NCBI GenBank assembly: GCA_022822905.1
Contig: JAJDYE010000026.1
Span: 1-64,000 of the forward strand
DNA length: 64,000 nt
Direction of reading: 5' to 3'
DNA from: Acidimicrobiia bacterium
GTDB lineage: Bacteria; Actinomycetota; Acidimicrobiia; Acidimicrobiales; Bin134
Shown: piece after piece, positions 42,593 through 52,219 of the stretch
Layout: each line of letters starts with the position of its first letter
Position numbering within the stretch: position 1 is the first letter of the stretch
Notes under the pieces: model-generated
Told to the model about the DNA's origin: nothing
Database searches by the model: none
What the model saw: only the letters and a program-made list of their open reading frames with translations
Position numbers and translations under genes: made by a program

Positions 42593-43780
42593 TCAGGCGC
42601 GGGTGCCGAACGCGGCCAGGCAGGGAACCAACATCTCCGCCGACGTCAGCGAGCCATGGCGGCCCAGCAGCTCAAACGTGGGCCGGCCCCCTCCCCCGGT
42701 TTGGCTCTGAGGCACGGGCTTGGGCTCCACGAAGGCCACCGGGTCGCAGGGCACCAGGGCCACGTCGCCCATCCGAGAACGGGCCTCCGGCCCCACATGG
42801 GGACCGAACCAGCCCTCGTCCAGCACCTGCTGGCGGTTTACCACCAGGCCATGGCGGCCATAGCGCTCGGAAGCCGCGTCCAGAAGCTCGCCGGCTCGCC
42901 CAGGACGGGCGTGGAGCCAGCGGAATCGAGCCTCTCCCGAGGTGACCGCGGTGAGGGCGAGAACGTCGCGGGCCAGCTCCACCTTGTTCTCGCCCACCAT
43001 GACCTGACCGTGGTCGGACACCACCAGCAGCGCCGCCTCTGGGGGCAGCACGGCCAGGATCTGGGCCACCAGGCGGTCGACTTCTGCGAACTCGGCGTCC
43101 AAGTAGGGGCCGAACCCGTACTCGTGAGCAATCCGGTCGGGCCCGTCATAGTAGGCGTAAACGAGCGGCTCACCCTCCTCCACCAGCTTCTGCACCTCTA
43201 CGGCGATGGAGCTGGTCAGCTTGTACCCCCTGTGGTCCACCCCGTCGAGATGGGCCCGGGTGAAGCCGGTTCCCCGGAATTCGCTGCGGCCCACTGCCGG
43301 CACCCGGCGCCCGAAGAAGGCGGGTCGGGGTTGGACCTGCTCGGGCACGAGGGACTTGCGGGCATCAGACGGTTTGGCGCCCGCAGTCCACCGCAGGGCG
43401 TTGAGCACCTGCCCCTGGATGTAGATCTGGTAGCCGATCAGGCCGTGCTCGCCTGGCGTCGCCCCGGTGACCAGCGATGTCAGGGCCGTGGTAGTGGTGG
43501 TCGGGGCCACCGTGGTGATGGGACCTCCTTCCATGGCCGACATCACCGGGGTCAGCTCGGCCCGGTCTTGGAGCTGCTCCCACCCCATCCCGTCGATCAG
43601 CAACAGCACCACTGCCTTGGCCTCACGGATTGGATCGGGCAGCCAATGGGCGGCATCGGGCGGGCCGAGCAGGGCCGGCACCACATTGCTCAGGCAAGAC
43701 TCCCGGTAGTCGGGCAGCACCGGAAAGCCGGTGATCCCACCGCTGGCTGCTGGGGTGCTGTGCTGGCTTGGGCTTCCCAT
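42593..43780 (-). CDS. alkaline phosphatase-superfamily phosphodiesterase
   Basis: The 395-residue protein resembles type I phosphodiesterase/nucleotide pyrophosphatases. It has metal-binding LLIDGMGWEQL, a nucleophile region TTTTTALTSLVTGATPGEHGLIGY, HEYGFGPYLDAEF and LLVVSDHGQVMVG. No signal peptide is visible, so it may be cytoplasmic. Substrate unknown. It is divergent from the Rrf2 gene. Confidence 0.86.
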   Translation of the reverse strand: MGSPSQHSTPAASGGITGFPVLPDYRESCLSNVVPALLGPPDAAHWLPDPIREAKAVVLLLIDGMGWEQLQDRAELTPVMSAMEGGPITTVAPTTTTTALTSLVTGATPGEHGLIGYQIYIQGQVLNALRWTAGAKPSDARKSLVPEQVQPRPAFFGRRVPAVGRSEFRGTGFTRAHLDGVDHRGYKLTSSIAVEVQKLVEEGEPLVYAYYDGPDRIAHEYGFGPYLDAEFAEVDRLVAQILAVLPPEAALLVVSDHGQVMVGENKVELARDVLALTAVTSGEARFRWLHARPGRAGELLDAASERYGRHGLVVNRQQVLDEGWFGPHVGPEARSRMGDVALVPCDPVAFVEPKPVPQSQTGGGGRPTFELLGRHGSLTSAEMLVPCLAAFGTRA

Positions 43781-43840
43781 TCGGCATTCAAACTATCGGC
43801 TCAACCATGCGGGGAAGATTGAGAAGTAGTGTGATGGCTC

Positions 43841-44284
43841 GTGAGGGTGTCGACTCGAGGTGACTACGCCAGCCGGGCGCTGCTGTCTCTGGCCTTGCAC
43901 CCCGACGAGTCCGGTCCCACCTCGGCCCGAGACATCGCCGAGCGCACCGGACTCCCCCAGCCCTATCTGGAGCAGATTCTCCAAGCGCTAAAGGGCGCCG
44001 GTCTGGTGCGCTCCAAGCGGGGCGCGGGTGGTGGCTACGCCCTGGCCCGACCGGCCTCCGAGATCAAGTTGAGCGAGATAGTGAGCGCGGTGGACGGGCC
44101 CATTGTGCTGGGCGACTTCGGCCAGCCCCATAGTGACGGCGCCTGCGATCACGAGGGCCAATGCGTGCTGCTGGCCATCTGGACCCACGTGGGCGACATC
44201 ATGCACGACCTGCTGAGCGACTACTCATTGGACGACATTGCCAAAGCGGCACGCGGCCTCCTTCCCTGGCCGGGGTCCGACTGA
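43841..44284 (+). CDS. Rrf2-family transcriptional regulator
   Basis: The 147-residue protein has an Rrf2 winged helix (RVSTRGDYASRALLSLALHP, TGLPQPYLEQILQALKGAGLVRSKRGAGGGYALARP). Two Cys in ACDHEGQC could bind an iron-sulfur cluster or nitric oxide. IscR and NsrR use three, and I see only two in this segment. The start is GTG. The gene is divergent from the phosphodiesterase and convergent with rluD. Confidence 0.88.
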   Translation: MRVSTRGDYASRALLSLALHPDESGPTSARDIAERTGLPQPYLEQILQALKGAGLVRSKRGAGGGYALARPASEIKLSEIVSAVDGPIVLGDFGQPHSDGACDHEGQCVLLAIWTHVGDIMHDLLSDYSLDDIAKAARGLLPWPGSD

Positions 44285-44291
44285 CTCCCGC

Positions 44292-45245
44292 CTACCCGCA
44301 GAGAAGCCGGTAGAGGCGGGAGAAGTCCTCAGGGGGATCCACCTGAAATCGGAGCTGCTCGCCTGTGTCGGGATGGGCAAAGCCCAGGGTGTGGGCATGA
44401 AGAAGGGGGCGGTTGATGCCGGGGGCATCGGGGCCGCCGTAGAGGTCGTCACCCAGAACCGGGTGGCCGATGGCAGCCAAGTGAACCCTGATCTGATGGG
44501 TGCGCCCGGTTTCCAGTTGCAGCTCCAGGCGTGCAGCGTCGAACGGCACCGACTCTTCAGTTGGCTCGGTGGGGGCGGGCATGCGAGCGGTTACCTTGTA
44601 GTGGGTGCGGGCCGGCCGGCCGTCGGCGGTCACCGTCATCTTGATGGGATGGCGAGTGGAGCGTCCCACGGGGGCGTCGATCACCCCCCGATCGTCGGCC
44701 GGCATCCCGCTCACCAGGGCCACATAGCCCCGATGCACCTCCCGCCGGCCCAGCGCGGCGGTGAGGGCCTCGTAGCTGCGCTGGGTGCGGGCCACCATCA
44801 GCAGCCCTGAAGTGCCTCGGTCGAGCCGGTGGACAATGCCGGGGCGCTCCGGCTCTCCCACGCCGGTGATCTCAGGAAACCGGGCCAGCAATCCGTTCAC
44901 CATCGTCCCCGTCGCGTGGCCCGATCCGGGGTGCACCACCAGATCGGCCGGTTTGCTCACCACGATTACCCATTCATCGGCATGGACTACGTTCAACTCC
45001 ACCTCGGGATCGGGCCCTGGTGGCGGCTGCCCCGTGGCCGGTGCCTCGGAAAGCCGGATCTGGTCCCCCGACACCAGCCGCTGCGACCGGCTTGCCGCCG
45101 GAGTGCCGTTGACTTCCACCATCTGCTGGTCGATCAACCGGGCGGCCTCGGCCCGGCTGCACTCCCAGACCAGCGCCACCACTCGGTCGAGGCGCTCGCC
45201 GGTCAACGCGTCGGGAACAACCCCGTCAGGGCCCATCGGGCTCAT
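44292..45245 (-). CDS. rluD: RluA-family 23S rRNA pseudouridine synthase
   Basis: The 317-residue enzyme has an S4 domain (ALTGERLDRVVALVWECSRAEAARLIDQQMVEVNG) and a catalytic domain with the Asp in GIVHRLDRGTSGLLMVART. The C-terminal HQIRVHLAAIGHPVLGDDLYGG is diagnostic of the RluC/RluD family. It follows lspA with a 20-bp overlap, a common order in Actinobacteria. Confidence 0.93.
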   Translation of the reverse strand: MSPMGPDGVVPDALTGERLDRVVALVWECSRAEAARLIDQQMVEVNGTPAASRSQRLVSGDQIRLSEAPATGQPPPGPDPEVELNVVHADEWVIVVSKPADLVVHPGSGHATGTMVNGLLARFPEITGVGEPERPGIVHRLDRGTSGLLMVARTQRSYEALTAALGRREVHRGYVALVSGMPADDRGVIDAPVGRSTRHPIKMTVTADGRPARTHYKVTARMPAPTEPTEESVPFDAARLELQLETGRTHQIRVHLAAIGHPVLGDDLYGGPDAPGINRPLLHAHTLGFAHPDTGEQLRFQVDPPEDFSRLYRLLCG

Positions 45246-45843
45246 CGGACTCTCCGAAGCCGCCGGGCTCTCCGGGCTGATTGAACTCTCCTAACCCACC
45301 GGGCTCTCGCAGCTCATCAGCCTCATCAACAGCTTGGGTTTGGCGGTAGCGGGGAGCAATCAGCACCAGGATGATCCCGGCCACCACGATGGCGGAGTCG
45401 GCCGCGTTGAACACCGGCCACCACTGGAGATCGATGAAGTCGACCACGGCCCCGCCCAGGAACCCGTCACCCGCCCGTACCGCCCTGTCGGCCAGATTGC
45501 CGATGGCGCCGCCCAGCACCATGCCCAGAAGCACCGGCGGCATCGACAGCCGACGACCCCCCCAACTAGCCCATGCCACCACGATCACAAACAACAGGGC
45601 CACCACGGCGATCACGGTGTCCCAGTCTTGGGCCAGGCCGAAGGCGGCGCCGGTGTTGTAAACCAGATTGAGCCGCAGCGTCCACACCAGATCGATGGTC
45701 CGGTTTTCCAACGTCTCCAGCGCCCACCACTTGGTTAGCTGGTCGATGGCGACTACTAGCGCAGCCACCCCCAGAAATACCAGGTTGTGGCGACGACGAG
45801 ACCGGTGATCTTCGTCAATCGAAGCTGCTATCTCAGAATCCAC
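45226..45843 (-). CDS. lspA: lipoprotein signal peptidase II
   Basis: LspA cleaves lipoprotein signal peptides in the membrane. It has four hydrophobic segments, VAIDQLTKW near the first, and the catalytic Asp pair in GNLADRA and VDFIDLQWWPVFNAADS. The C-terminal 35 residues (ELREPGGLGEFNQPGEPGGF) are hydrophilic and outside the fold. Three starts exist. GTG 45843 overlaps the DksA-like stop by 11 bp and gives 205 residues. The ORF track uses 45885. Confidence 0.92.
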   Translation of the reverse strand: MDSEIAASIDEDHRSRRRHNLVFLGVAALVVAIDQLTKWWALETLENRTIDLVWTLRLNLVYNTGAAFGLAQDWDTVIAVVALLFVIVVAWASWGGRRLSMPPVLLGMVLGGAIGNLADRAVRAGDGFLGGAVVDFIDLQWWPVFNAADSAIVVAGIILVLIAPRYRQTQAVDEADELREPGGLGEFNQPGEPGGFGESDEPDGP

Positions 45844-46378
45844 CGGCTTTGTGCTCAACCCGCTCCGCGGCCCACGGAATGGCATTCAGCCGCTGGCGGG
45901 GAATCGGCTTGCCCGACACCAGGCAGATGCCATAGGTGCCGCTATCGATCCGGGCCAACGCGGCGTCGATCTGGTCGACGGCCGCTCGGGCGTGAGCACT
46001 GAGGGCCAGATCCCGTTCCCGCTCCACCGCCAAGGTGTCGCCCTCACCCGACTCTTCGTCGAATTGGACATCGCCCGGCTCCCGCTCTTCCACCAGGGAA
46101 TCGGCCTCGGCCTTGAGCCTCGTAGCCGAGGTGATGTAGCGGCTGCGCTCTTCCAAGAGCAGATCGCGCTGCTTGTCGAGATACTTCTTGTCGAACAGCG
46201 GCTTCTTGGCCGTGGACTTGGCCGCCGGCTTGCTCGCAGTTTTGGCCGTGGATTTGGCCGCGGGCTTCTTCGCCGCAGATTTGGCCGCCGTCTTGCTCGC
46301 AGCCGACTTGGCGGTGCTGGCTGCCTTCTTTGCCGGCTTCTTGGCCGGAGGCTTGCGAGCGGTCTTCTTGGCGGTCAT
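45833..46378 (-). CDS. DksA/TraR-like protein with Lys/Ala-rich N-terminus and degenerate zinc finger
   Basis: The 181-residue protein has a Lys/Ala/Pro-rich N-terminal tail of about 60 residues (AAKSAAKKPAAKSTAK), like histone H1. Its C-terminal part has the coiled coil and finger of DksA (FDKKYLDKQRDLLLEERSRY, ALARIDSGTYGICLVSGKPIPRQRLNAIPWA). In DksA, four Cys bind zinc. Only the first Cys (GICL) remains here, so zinc binding is unlikely unless another mode is used. DksA-like proteins bind RNA polymerase. ATG 46378 is preferred to the longer ORF. Confidence 0.85.
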   Translation of the reverse strand: MTAKKTARKPPAKKPAKKAASTAKSAASKTAAKSAAKKPAAKSTAKTASKPAAKSTAKKPLFDKKYLDKQRDLLLEERSRYITSATRLKAEADSLVEEREPGDVQFDEESGEGDTLAVERERDLALSAHARAAVDQIDAALARIDSGTYGICLVSGKPIPRQRLNAIPWAAERVEHKAGGF

Positions 46379-46532
46379 TGCAGGCGGGAGTGTAGCCGCC
46401 ACCGCCGCGGATTACTGCCAAATGGTCTGAGAACGGCTTAACCCGGATTGCTCCCAAATGGCGCAATCGAGCTGAGAGCGGCATAACGATGTCTGGACCG
46501 AGATGGGAACGGGTTATTTTTGTTTTCCCAGT

Positions 46533-49500
46533 ATGCCTGGAGGCCCGTTGTCCGAACCGTCTGCCCACTACCCCGAGGTCGACCCCAAGCCGTCCTTCCC
46601 CGATATCGAGCGCCGGGTTCTGGATTCGTGGGACACCGATGAGACCTTTGCCCACTCAGTAGAGCGACGGCCCGCGGGCGATCAGGGCGACAACGAATAC
46701 GTGTTCTACGACGGGCCACCGTTTGCCAACGGACTCCCCCACCACGGCCACCTGCTCACCGGCTACGTGAAGGACGTGATCCCCCGTTACCACACCATGC
46801 GGGGCCGCCGCGTGGAGCGCCGCTTCGGATGGGACTGCCATGGCCTGCCCGCCGAGATGGAGGCCGAGAAGGAGCTCTCGGTTTCCGGTCGAGCGGCCAT
46901 CACCGCCTACGGCGTCGACCAGTTCAACGACTACTGCCGCCAATCGGTGCAGCGCTACACCCAGGAGTGGGAGACCACCGTGACCCGCCAAGCCCGCTGG
47001 GTGGACTTCGAGAACGACTACAAGACCATGGACCTGCCCTACATGGAATCGGTCATGTGGGCGTTCAAGACGCTGTGGGACAAGGGCCTCGTTTATGAGG
47101 CCTATCGGGTGATGCCCTATTCGTGGGCAGCCGAGACCCCGCTCTCCAATTTTGAGATCCGCTTGGACGATGCCACCCGGCCCCGCCAAGACCCCGCCAT
47201 CACCGTGGCCTTCGATCTGCGGCCCGAGTCCGGCGACCCTGGGCCGCTGCGCATGCTGGCCTGGACAACCACCCCGTGGACCCTTCCGTCCAACCTGATG
47301 CTGGTGGTGGGCCCGGACATCGAGTACGCCATCGTGGAGCACGACGGCGGCCACGTGGTGTTGGCCGCGGAGACGCTGGCGGACTACGAGGCCGAGATGG
47401 GACAAGGCCGGGTGGTGGGCACGGTGGCCGGCGCCGAGTTGGTGGGCCGGCGCTACCAGCCATTGTTCGACTACTTCGCCCCCTTGGCCGAAGACGGCGC
47501 TTTCCAGGTGGTGGGCGCCGACTTCGTGGACACCGCCGAGGGAACCGGCGTTGTCCACGCCGCCCCCGGATTCGGCGAGGACGACCAGCTGGTAGCCGAG
47601 GCCAACGGCGTGCCCGTGGTGGTGCCGGTAGACGATCAGGGCCGCTTCACCGAGGAGGTGACCGACTGGTCAGGGGTGAACGTGTTCGAGGCCAACAACG
47701 GCATCATCGCCCGGCTCAAGGAGCAGGGGCGGATCCTGCGCCACGCCACCTATGAGCACAACTACCCCCACTGTTGGCGCACCGACGAGCCCATCATCTA
47801 CCGGGCGCTCAGCTCGTGGTACGTGCGGGTCACCGAGATCCGCCAGCAGATGCTGAAGCTGAACCAGCAGATCAACTGGGTGCCCGGTCATGTGCGCGAC
47901 GGCCGGTTCGGCACCTGGCTGGAGGGGGCTCGCGACTGGTCGATCAGCCGGAACCGGTTCTGGGGCTCCCCCATCCCCGTGTGGCGCAGCGACAACCCCG
48001 AGTATCCCCGCATCGACGTGTACGGCAGCCTGGATGAGATCGAGCGGGACTTCGGGGTGCGCCCTGTGGACCTGCACCGCCCGTTCATCGACGAGCTCAC
48101 CCGGCCCAATCCCGACGACCCCACCGGCCAGTCCACCATGCGGCGGGTGCCCGAGGTGCTGGACTGCTGGTTCGAGTCGGGGTCGATGCCCTTCGCCCAG
48201 GTTCACTACCCGTTCGAGAACAAGGAGTGGTTCGAGCACCACTTCCCGGCCGACTTCATCGTGGAGTACATCAACCAGACCCGGGGCTGGTTCTACACCC
48301 TCCATGTGCTGGCCTCCGCCCTGTTCGACCGGCCCGCGTTCAACAACGTGATCTGCCACGGCATCCTGCTCGACGCCAAGGGGCGAAAGCTGTCCAAGAA
48401 GCTGAGGAACTACACCGAGCCCGAGGAGATCTTCGCTACCAAAGGCGCCGATGCGCTGCGCTGGTACTTGATGGGCTCACCCATCGTGCGGGGCGGTGAT
48501 CTCCGCTTGGACGACTCGGGGATCGACGACGTGCTGCGCCAGGTGATCATCCCCATCTGGAACGCCTATTACTTCTTCGCCCTCTACGCCAACGCCGACG
48601 GCATCCAGGCCAAACCCCGGGCCAACTCCGAGGAGCTCTTGGACCGCTACATCCTGGCCAAGACCCGGCAGTTGACCGAGGCGGTTACCCAGCGCATGGA
48701 CGCCTACGACCTGCCCGGTGCCGCGGCCGAGTTGGAGGGGTTCATCGACTCCCTCAACAACTGGTACATCCGCCGCAGCCGCGACCGGTTCTGGGCCCCC
48801 GCCCGGCCGTCGTCGGCCGACGACAAGCAGGATGCCTACGACACCCTGTTCACCGTGCTCACCACCCTGGCCCGGTTGCTGGCGCCGTTCCTTCCCTTGG
48901 TGTCCGAGGAGATCTACCGGGGGCTCACCGGAGAGTCGAGTGTTCACCTGTGCGATTGGCCCGACCCCGTCGAGCTTCCCGCCGACCCCCAGCTCGTGGC
49001 GGCCATGGACCGGGTGCGCGACGTGTGCTCCACCGGACTGAGAGTTCGAGAAGACGAGGGAATTCGGGTTCGACAGCCCCTGCCCTCGCTCACCGTGGCC
49101 GGCCGAGAGGCCGACACGCTGGCGCCGTTCACCGCCTTGATTGCCGACGAGGTGAACGTGAAAGACGTCCGTCTCAGCGACGATCTGGCCGCCTACGGGC
49201 AGTTCGTGCTCCGGCCCAACGGCCAGGAACTGGGCCCGCGACTGGGCAAGGACGTGCAGGGGGTGTTCGCCGCCGCCCGGGAAGGCCAGTGGGAGCTCAC
49301 TTCCGACGGCTCGGTGGCGGTGGCCGGCCACACCCTGTCGGAGAGCGAGTTCGATTTGGCCTTGAATCCGGTGGAGGGCACCACTGCGGCGGCGCTGCGC
49401 ACCAACGACGCCCTAGTGGCCCTTGACACTGCGGTGAGCGGTGAGCTGGCTGCCGAGGGCATCGCCCGCGACGTGGTCCGGGTGATCCAAGCCGAGCGCA

Positions 49501-49718
49501 AGAATCAAGACCTGGACGTCACCGATCGGATCACGCTGGCCTTGACCGCGGGGCCCGACATCATCGAGGCAGTCCAGGCCCACCAGACCTATGTGTGCGA
49601 GCAAGTGCTGGCCGTAGGCGACCCGGACCTCATTGTTTCGGAGGCGGCCGCGGCGATGGCCGACGAAACCGCGATCGACGCGGGCCGGTTGCAGATCCGC
49701 TTAGCGAAAGCCGGTTAG
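46533..49718 (+). CDS. ileS: isoleucyl-tRNA synthetase (eukaryote-like type)
   Basis: This enzyme charges tRNA-Ile. It has the HIGH-like motif PHHGHLLTGYVKDVIPRY, RRFGWDCHGLPAE, the editing domain core (FASEEEGTGV-type, here TAEGTGVVHAAPGFGEDD) and the KMSKS-like GRKLSKKLRNY. The RRFGWDCHGLP form and 1061-residue length fit the eukaryote-like IleRS that is common in Actinobacteria. ATG 46533 is preferred; ATG 46503 would add ten residues. No T-box leader is visible. Confidence 0.94.
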   Translation: MPGGPLSEPSAHYPEVDPKPSFPDIERRVLDSWDTDETFAHSVERRPAGDQGDNEYVFYDGPPFANGLPHHGHLLTGYVKDVIPRYHTMRGRRVERRFGWDCHGLPAEMEAEKELSVSGRAAITAYGVDQFNDYCRQSVQRYTQEWETTVTRQARWVDFENDYKTMDLPYMESVMWAFKTLWDKGLVYEAYRVMPYSWAAETPLSNFEIRLDDATRPRQDPAITVAFDLRPESGDPGPLRMLAWTTTPWTLPSNLMLVVGPDIEYAIVEHDGGHVVLAAETLADYEAEMGQGRVVGTVAGAELVGRRYQPLFDYFAPLAEDGAFQVVGADFVDTAEGTGVVHAAPGFGEDDQLVAEANGVPVVVPVDDQGRFTEEVTDWSGVNVFEANNGIIARLKEQGRILRHATYEHNYPHCWRTDEPIIYRALSSWYVRVTEIRQQMLKLNQQINWVPGHVRDGRFGTWLEGARDWSISRNRFWGSPIPVWRSDNPEYPRIDVYGSLDEIERDFGVRPVDLHRPFIDELTRPNPDDPTGQSTMRRVPEVLDCWFESGSMPFAQVHYPFENKEWFEHHFPADFIVEYINQTRGWFYTLHVLASALFDRPAFNNVICHGILLDAKGRKLSKKLRNYTEPEEIFATKGADALRWYLMGSPIVRGGDLRLDDSGIDDVLRQVIIPIWNAYYFFALYANADGIQAKPRANSEELLDRYILAKTRQLTEAVTQRMDAYDLPGAAAELEGFIDSLNNWYIRRSRDRFWAPARPSSADDKQDAYDTLFTVLTTLARLLAPFLPLVSEEIYRGLTGESSVHLCDWPDPVELPADPQLVAAMDRVRDVCSTGLRVREDEGIRVRQPLPSLTVAGREADTLAPFTALIADEVNVKDVRLSDDLAAYGQFVLRPNGQELGPRLGKDVQGVFAAAREGQWELTSDGSVAVAGHTLSESEFDLALNPVEGTTAAALRTNDALVALDTAVSGELAAEGIARDVVRVIQAERKNQDLDVTDRITLALTAGPDIIEAVQAHQTYVCEQVLAVGDPDLIVSEAAAAMADETAIDAGRLQIRLAKAG

Positions 49719-49724
49719 CAAGCG

Positions 49725-50246
49725 TCAGCCGTTGTTCTGGTAGTCGGCCTGCTCCATGCGGCGGCGCTCCTCGGCCGACACCTCCACATTGGTGGGGGTC
49801 AGCAGATACACATGGTCGGCCACCCGCTCCATGCGGCCGTCCAGTCCGTAGCACAGGCCGCTGGAGAAGTCGATGAGCCGGCGGGCCACCTCCCGGCTGC
49901 TGTGCTGCAAGTTCACGATGACCGCTTGCCCGCCTCGGAAGCAGTCCGCCACATCCTTGGCGTCGTCGAACGACATCGGGGTGACCACCGACGGCTTGGA
50001 GGAGGTAGAGGGGATGGGGCGGACGAAGCTGGTCCGAGGTTGCTCAGCGGTCCCTTCGCCCTCTGGATGGTCGCCGGCGGGAACGGGGCGGACCGAGCCG
50101 ACATCGGGGCCCATCTGATACTGCTCATCAGGCGTCTGAGACACGAGGCGCATGTCGGATTCCTGCTCGGCATACCCTCCAGGAGCGAACTCCTCCTCGG
50201 TTCCGAATCCGAGCCAGAACTTGGTTTTCTGCCACACGGACGACAT
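49725..50246 (-). CDS. sepF: cell division protein SepF
   Basis: SepF tethers FtsZ to the membrane. The 173-residue protein has the C-terminal SepF domain: VVTPMSFDDAKDVADCFRGGQAVIVNLQ and ARRLIDFSSGLCYGLDG, with VYLLTPTNVEVS. The N-terminus MSSVWQKTKFWLG is amphipathic and could bind membrane. The gene follows yggS by 98 bp and converges with ileS with a 6-bp gap. ATG 50246 is chosen. Confidence 0.93.
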   Translation of the reverse strand: MSSVWQKTKFWLGFGTEEEFAPGGYAEQESDMRLVSQTPDEQYQMGPDVGSVRPVPAGDHPEGEGTAEQPRTSFVRPIPSTSSKPSVVTPMSFDDAKDVADCFRGGQAVIVNLQHSSREVARRLIDFSSGLCYGLDGRMERVADHVYLLTPTNVEVSAEERRRMEQADYQNNG

Positions 50247-50344
50247 GGGCTCATCCCCTTTCGGCAGTGGATCACTTAGCCTTTCCGATGGTACAGGAAG
50301 CAGCCCCCAGTTTCGGGGAGGGGGGCGCAGTAGTTGGAAGACGC

Positions 50345-51004
50345 TCAGCTGGGGCGAGGTCCGAACAACGCGGTGCCCACTCTTACCATGGTGGCACCTT
50401 CTTCGACGGCAACCTCCATGTCGTCGGTCATTCCCATCGAGAGCTCGGCCAGGCCGAGGTCTTCGGCCTGGGACGCCAGCAGGCGAAAGCCAGGGCGGGC
50501 CTCTTCTGGCGGCCCCGGCGCACCAACCGCCATCAGACCGGCCACTTCCAGACCGGCGTCGCGGCAGTGCTGCACCAGCCCGGCCGTGTCCTCGGGACCA
50601 CAACCGCCCCGGCCCCCCTTGCCGGCGATGTCCACCTGCACCAGCACCCGGGCCCCCGGCGCCCGCCGAGCGATCTCGGCGGCCAGTTCGGGGCGGTCCA
50701 CGCTCTGCCAGAGGTGGACCAAGTTGGCGATCTTGCGGATCTTGTTGCGCTGCAATCGACCGATGAAGTGCCAGCGGGGTTGAAGCGCGGCTTCAGGCTG
50801 GGTGCTCAAGCCGCCTGCTTTGGCCAGCAGTTCTTGGGCGTAGTTCTCACCAACGTCGGCCAGGCCTGCTTCGATTGCCGCGGCCACCGCATCAGGGCCG
50901 AAGCCCTTGGTCACCGCCACCACCCGTACTTGACCGCCCCCGGCTCGGGACAACCGGTCTCGCAGAGCGCCTAGGCGGTCGGCTACCTCTGCGGCGCTGA
51001 TCAA
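50345..51004 (-). CDS. yggS: YggS/PLPBP-family pyridoxal phosphate protein
   Basis: The 219-residue protein binds PLP and affects vitamin B6 and amino acid balance. The PLP Lys is in VVAVTKGFG. GENYAQELL, WHFIGRLQRNKIRK and GLMAVG are family motifs. The usual SMGM-D in ELSMGMTDDMEVAVEEGATMVRVGTALFG is complete. It sits between ftsZ and sepF, as in many Actinobacteria. Confidence 0.94.
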   Translation of the reverse strand: MISAAEVADRLGALRDRLSRAGGGQVRVVAVTKGFGPDAVAAAIEAGLADVGENYAQELLAKAGGLSTQPEAALQPRWHFIGRLQRNKIRKIANLVHLWQSVDRPELAAEIARRAPGARVLVQVDIAGKGGRGGCGPEDTAGLVQHCRDAGLEVAGLMAVGAPGPPEEARPGFRLLASQAEDLGLAELSMGMTDDMEVAVEEGATMVRVGTALFGPRPS

Positions 51005-51026
51005 ATCAATGTCTCAGCTGGCCGGG

Positions 51027-52112
51027 CTACCGGAGAAAGGAGGGGATGTCGAACTCGTCGTCGACTTCAGACGACAGCAGGTCGTCGTCGGCGTCGCCGA
51101 ACACATCGGGTACTCCTGAAGCGCCCTCTGCGTCGGCGGCCGTCATCCGGGTGGCCCGCTCGCCCTCCCACCGGTCGAAACCGGCGGCGATCACGGTGAC
51201 TCGGATGTGGTCGCCCATCGACTCGTCCACCACGGTGCCGAAGATGATGTTGGCATCGGGGTGGGCAACGCCCTGGACGATCTCTGCGGCCTCGTTCACC
51301 TCGAAGATGCCCAGATCGGCACCGCCCGAGATGCTCAGCAGGATCCCGCGAGCGCCTTCGATCGAGGCCTCGAGGAGCGGGCTGGCAATGGCCTTGCGGG
51401 CCGCACTCACGGCCTTCCCCTCGCCGGAGGAGATGCCCACACCCATGAGCGCGGAACCAGCGTCCTGCATCACCATGCGCACATCGGCGAAGTCGGTGTT
51501 GATGAGCCCCGGAGTGGTGATGAGGTCGGTGATGCCCTGAACGCCGTGCAGCAATACCTCATCGGCTTTCTGGAACGCCTCCACCACCGACGTGTGGTCG
51601 TCGGAAATGGTGAGGAGTCGATCGTTGGGAATGACGATTTGGGTGTCGACCTTGTCTCTGAGGGCCTGGATGCCGCTTTCGGCCTGAACCGACCGGCGGC
51701 GACCTTCGAAGCCGAACGGTCGGGTAACCACCGCGATGGTGAGCGCGCCGAGGCTCTTGGAGATCTCCGCAATGATCGGAGCAGCTCCGGTGCCCGTGCC
51801 GCCACCCTCTCCCGCGGTGATGAACACCATGTCGGCGCCGCTGAGCGCCTCTTCGATCTCCTTGCGGTGATCGGTGGCCGCTTGGGAGCCGACCTCCGGG
51901 TCGCTGCCCGCGCCCAAACCTCGGGTCAGCTCTCGACCAATGTCGAGCTTGACCTCAGCAGAGCTCATGAGCAGCGCCTGGGCATCGGTATTGACGGCGA
52001 CGAACTCAACGCCGCGCAGGCCAGCTTCGATCATGCGGTCGACTGCGTTAACACCGCCGCCGCCGACGCCGATGACCTTGATAACCGCTAGATAATTCTG
52101 GGGATCAGCCAT
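51027..52112 (-). CDS. ftsZ: cell division GTPase FtsZ
   Basis: FtsZ polymerises to form the division ring. The 361-residue protein has [15 protein letters not shown], the tubulin signature [12 protein letters not shown] and [10 protein letters not shown]. The C-terminal conserved peptide is EFDIPSFLR, which binds FtsA/SepF/FtsW partners. It is separated from ftsQ by 107 bp, so it probably has its own promoter in addition to read-through. Confidence 0.97.
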   Translation of the reverse strand: MADPQNYLAVIKVIGVGGGGVNAVDRMIEAGLRGVEFVAVNTDAQALLMSSAEVKLDIGRELTRGLGAGSDPEVGSQAATDHRKEIEEALSGADMVFITAGEGGGTGTGAAPIIAEISKSLGALTIAVVTRPFGFEGRRRSVQAESGIQALRDKVDTQIVIPNDRLLTISDDHTSVVEAFQKADEVLLHGVQGITDLITTPGLINTDFADVRMVMQDAGSALMGVGISSGEGKAVSAARKAIASPLLEASIEGARGILLSISGGADLGIFEVNEAAEIVQGVAHPDANIIFGTVVDESMGDHIRVTVIAAGFDRWEGERATRMTAADAEGASGVPDVFGDADDDLLSSEVDDEFDIPSFLR

Positions 52113-52219
52113 GGTGATTCCTCACTCCAAAAGCCCAAAACTTCACTCTCTACTTTTGGTTGATATGAACGAAGAGTTGAGGCTTTAGAACCTATTCCTC
52201 TAGTTGAGGTGTATCTAGC
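52113..52219 (-). promoter_or_regulatory. AT-rich ftsQ-ftsZ intergenic region with direct repeat
   Basis: This 107-bp region is much more AT-rich than its surroundings, as is usual for an internal ftsZ promoter. The octamer CCTCAACT occurs twice on the minus strand (52175-52182 and 52202-52209). I do not see a convincing -35/-10 pair. Confidence 0.35.

Noticed and set aside
46390-46532. T-box riboswitch upstream of ileS
   Set aside because: Actinobacterial ileS often has one, but I see no T-box core or specifier loop. The space is only about 150 bp.
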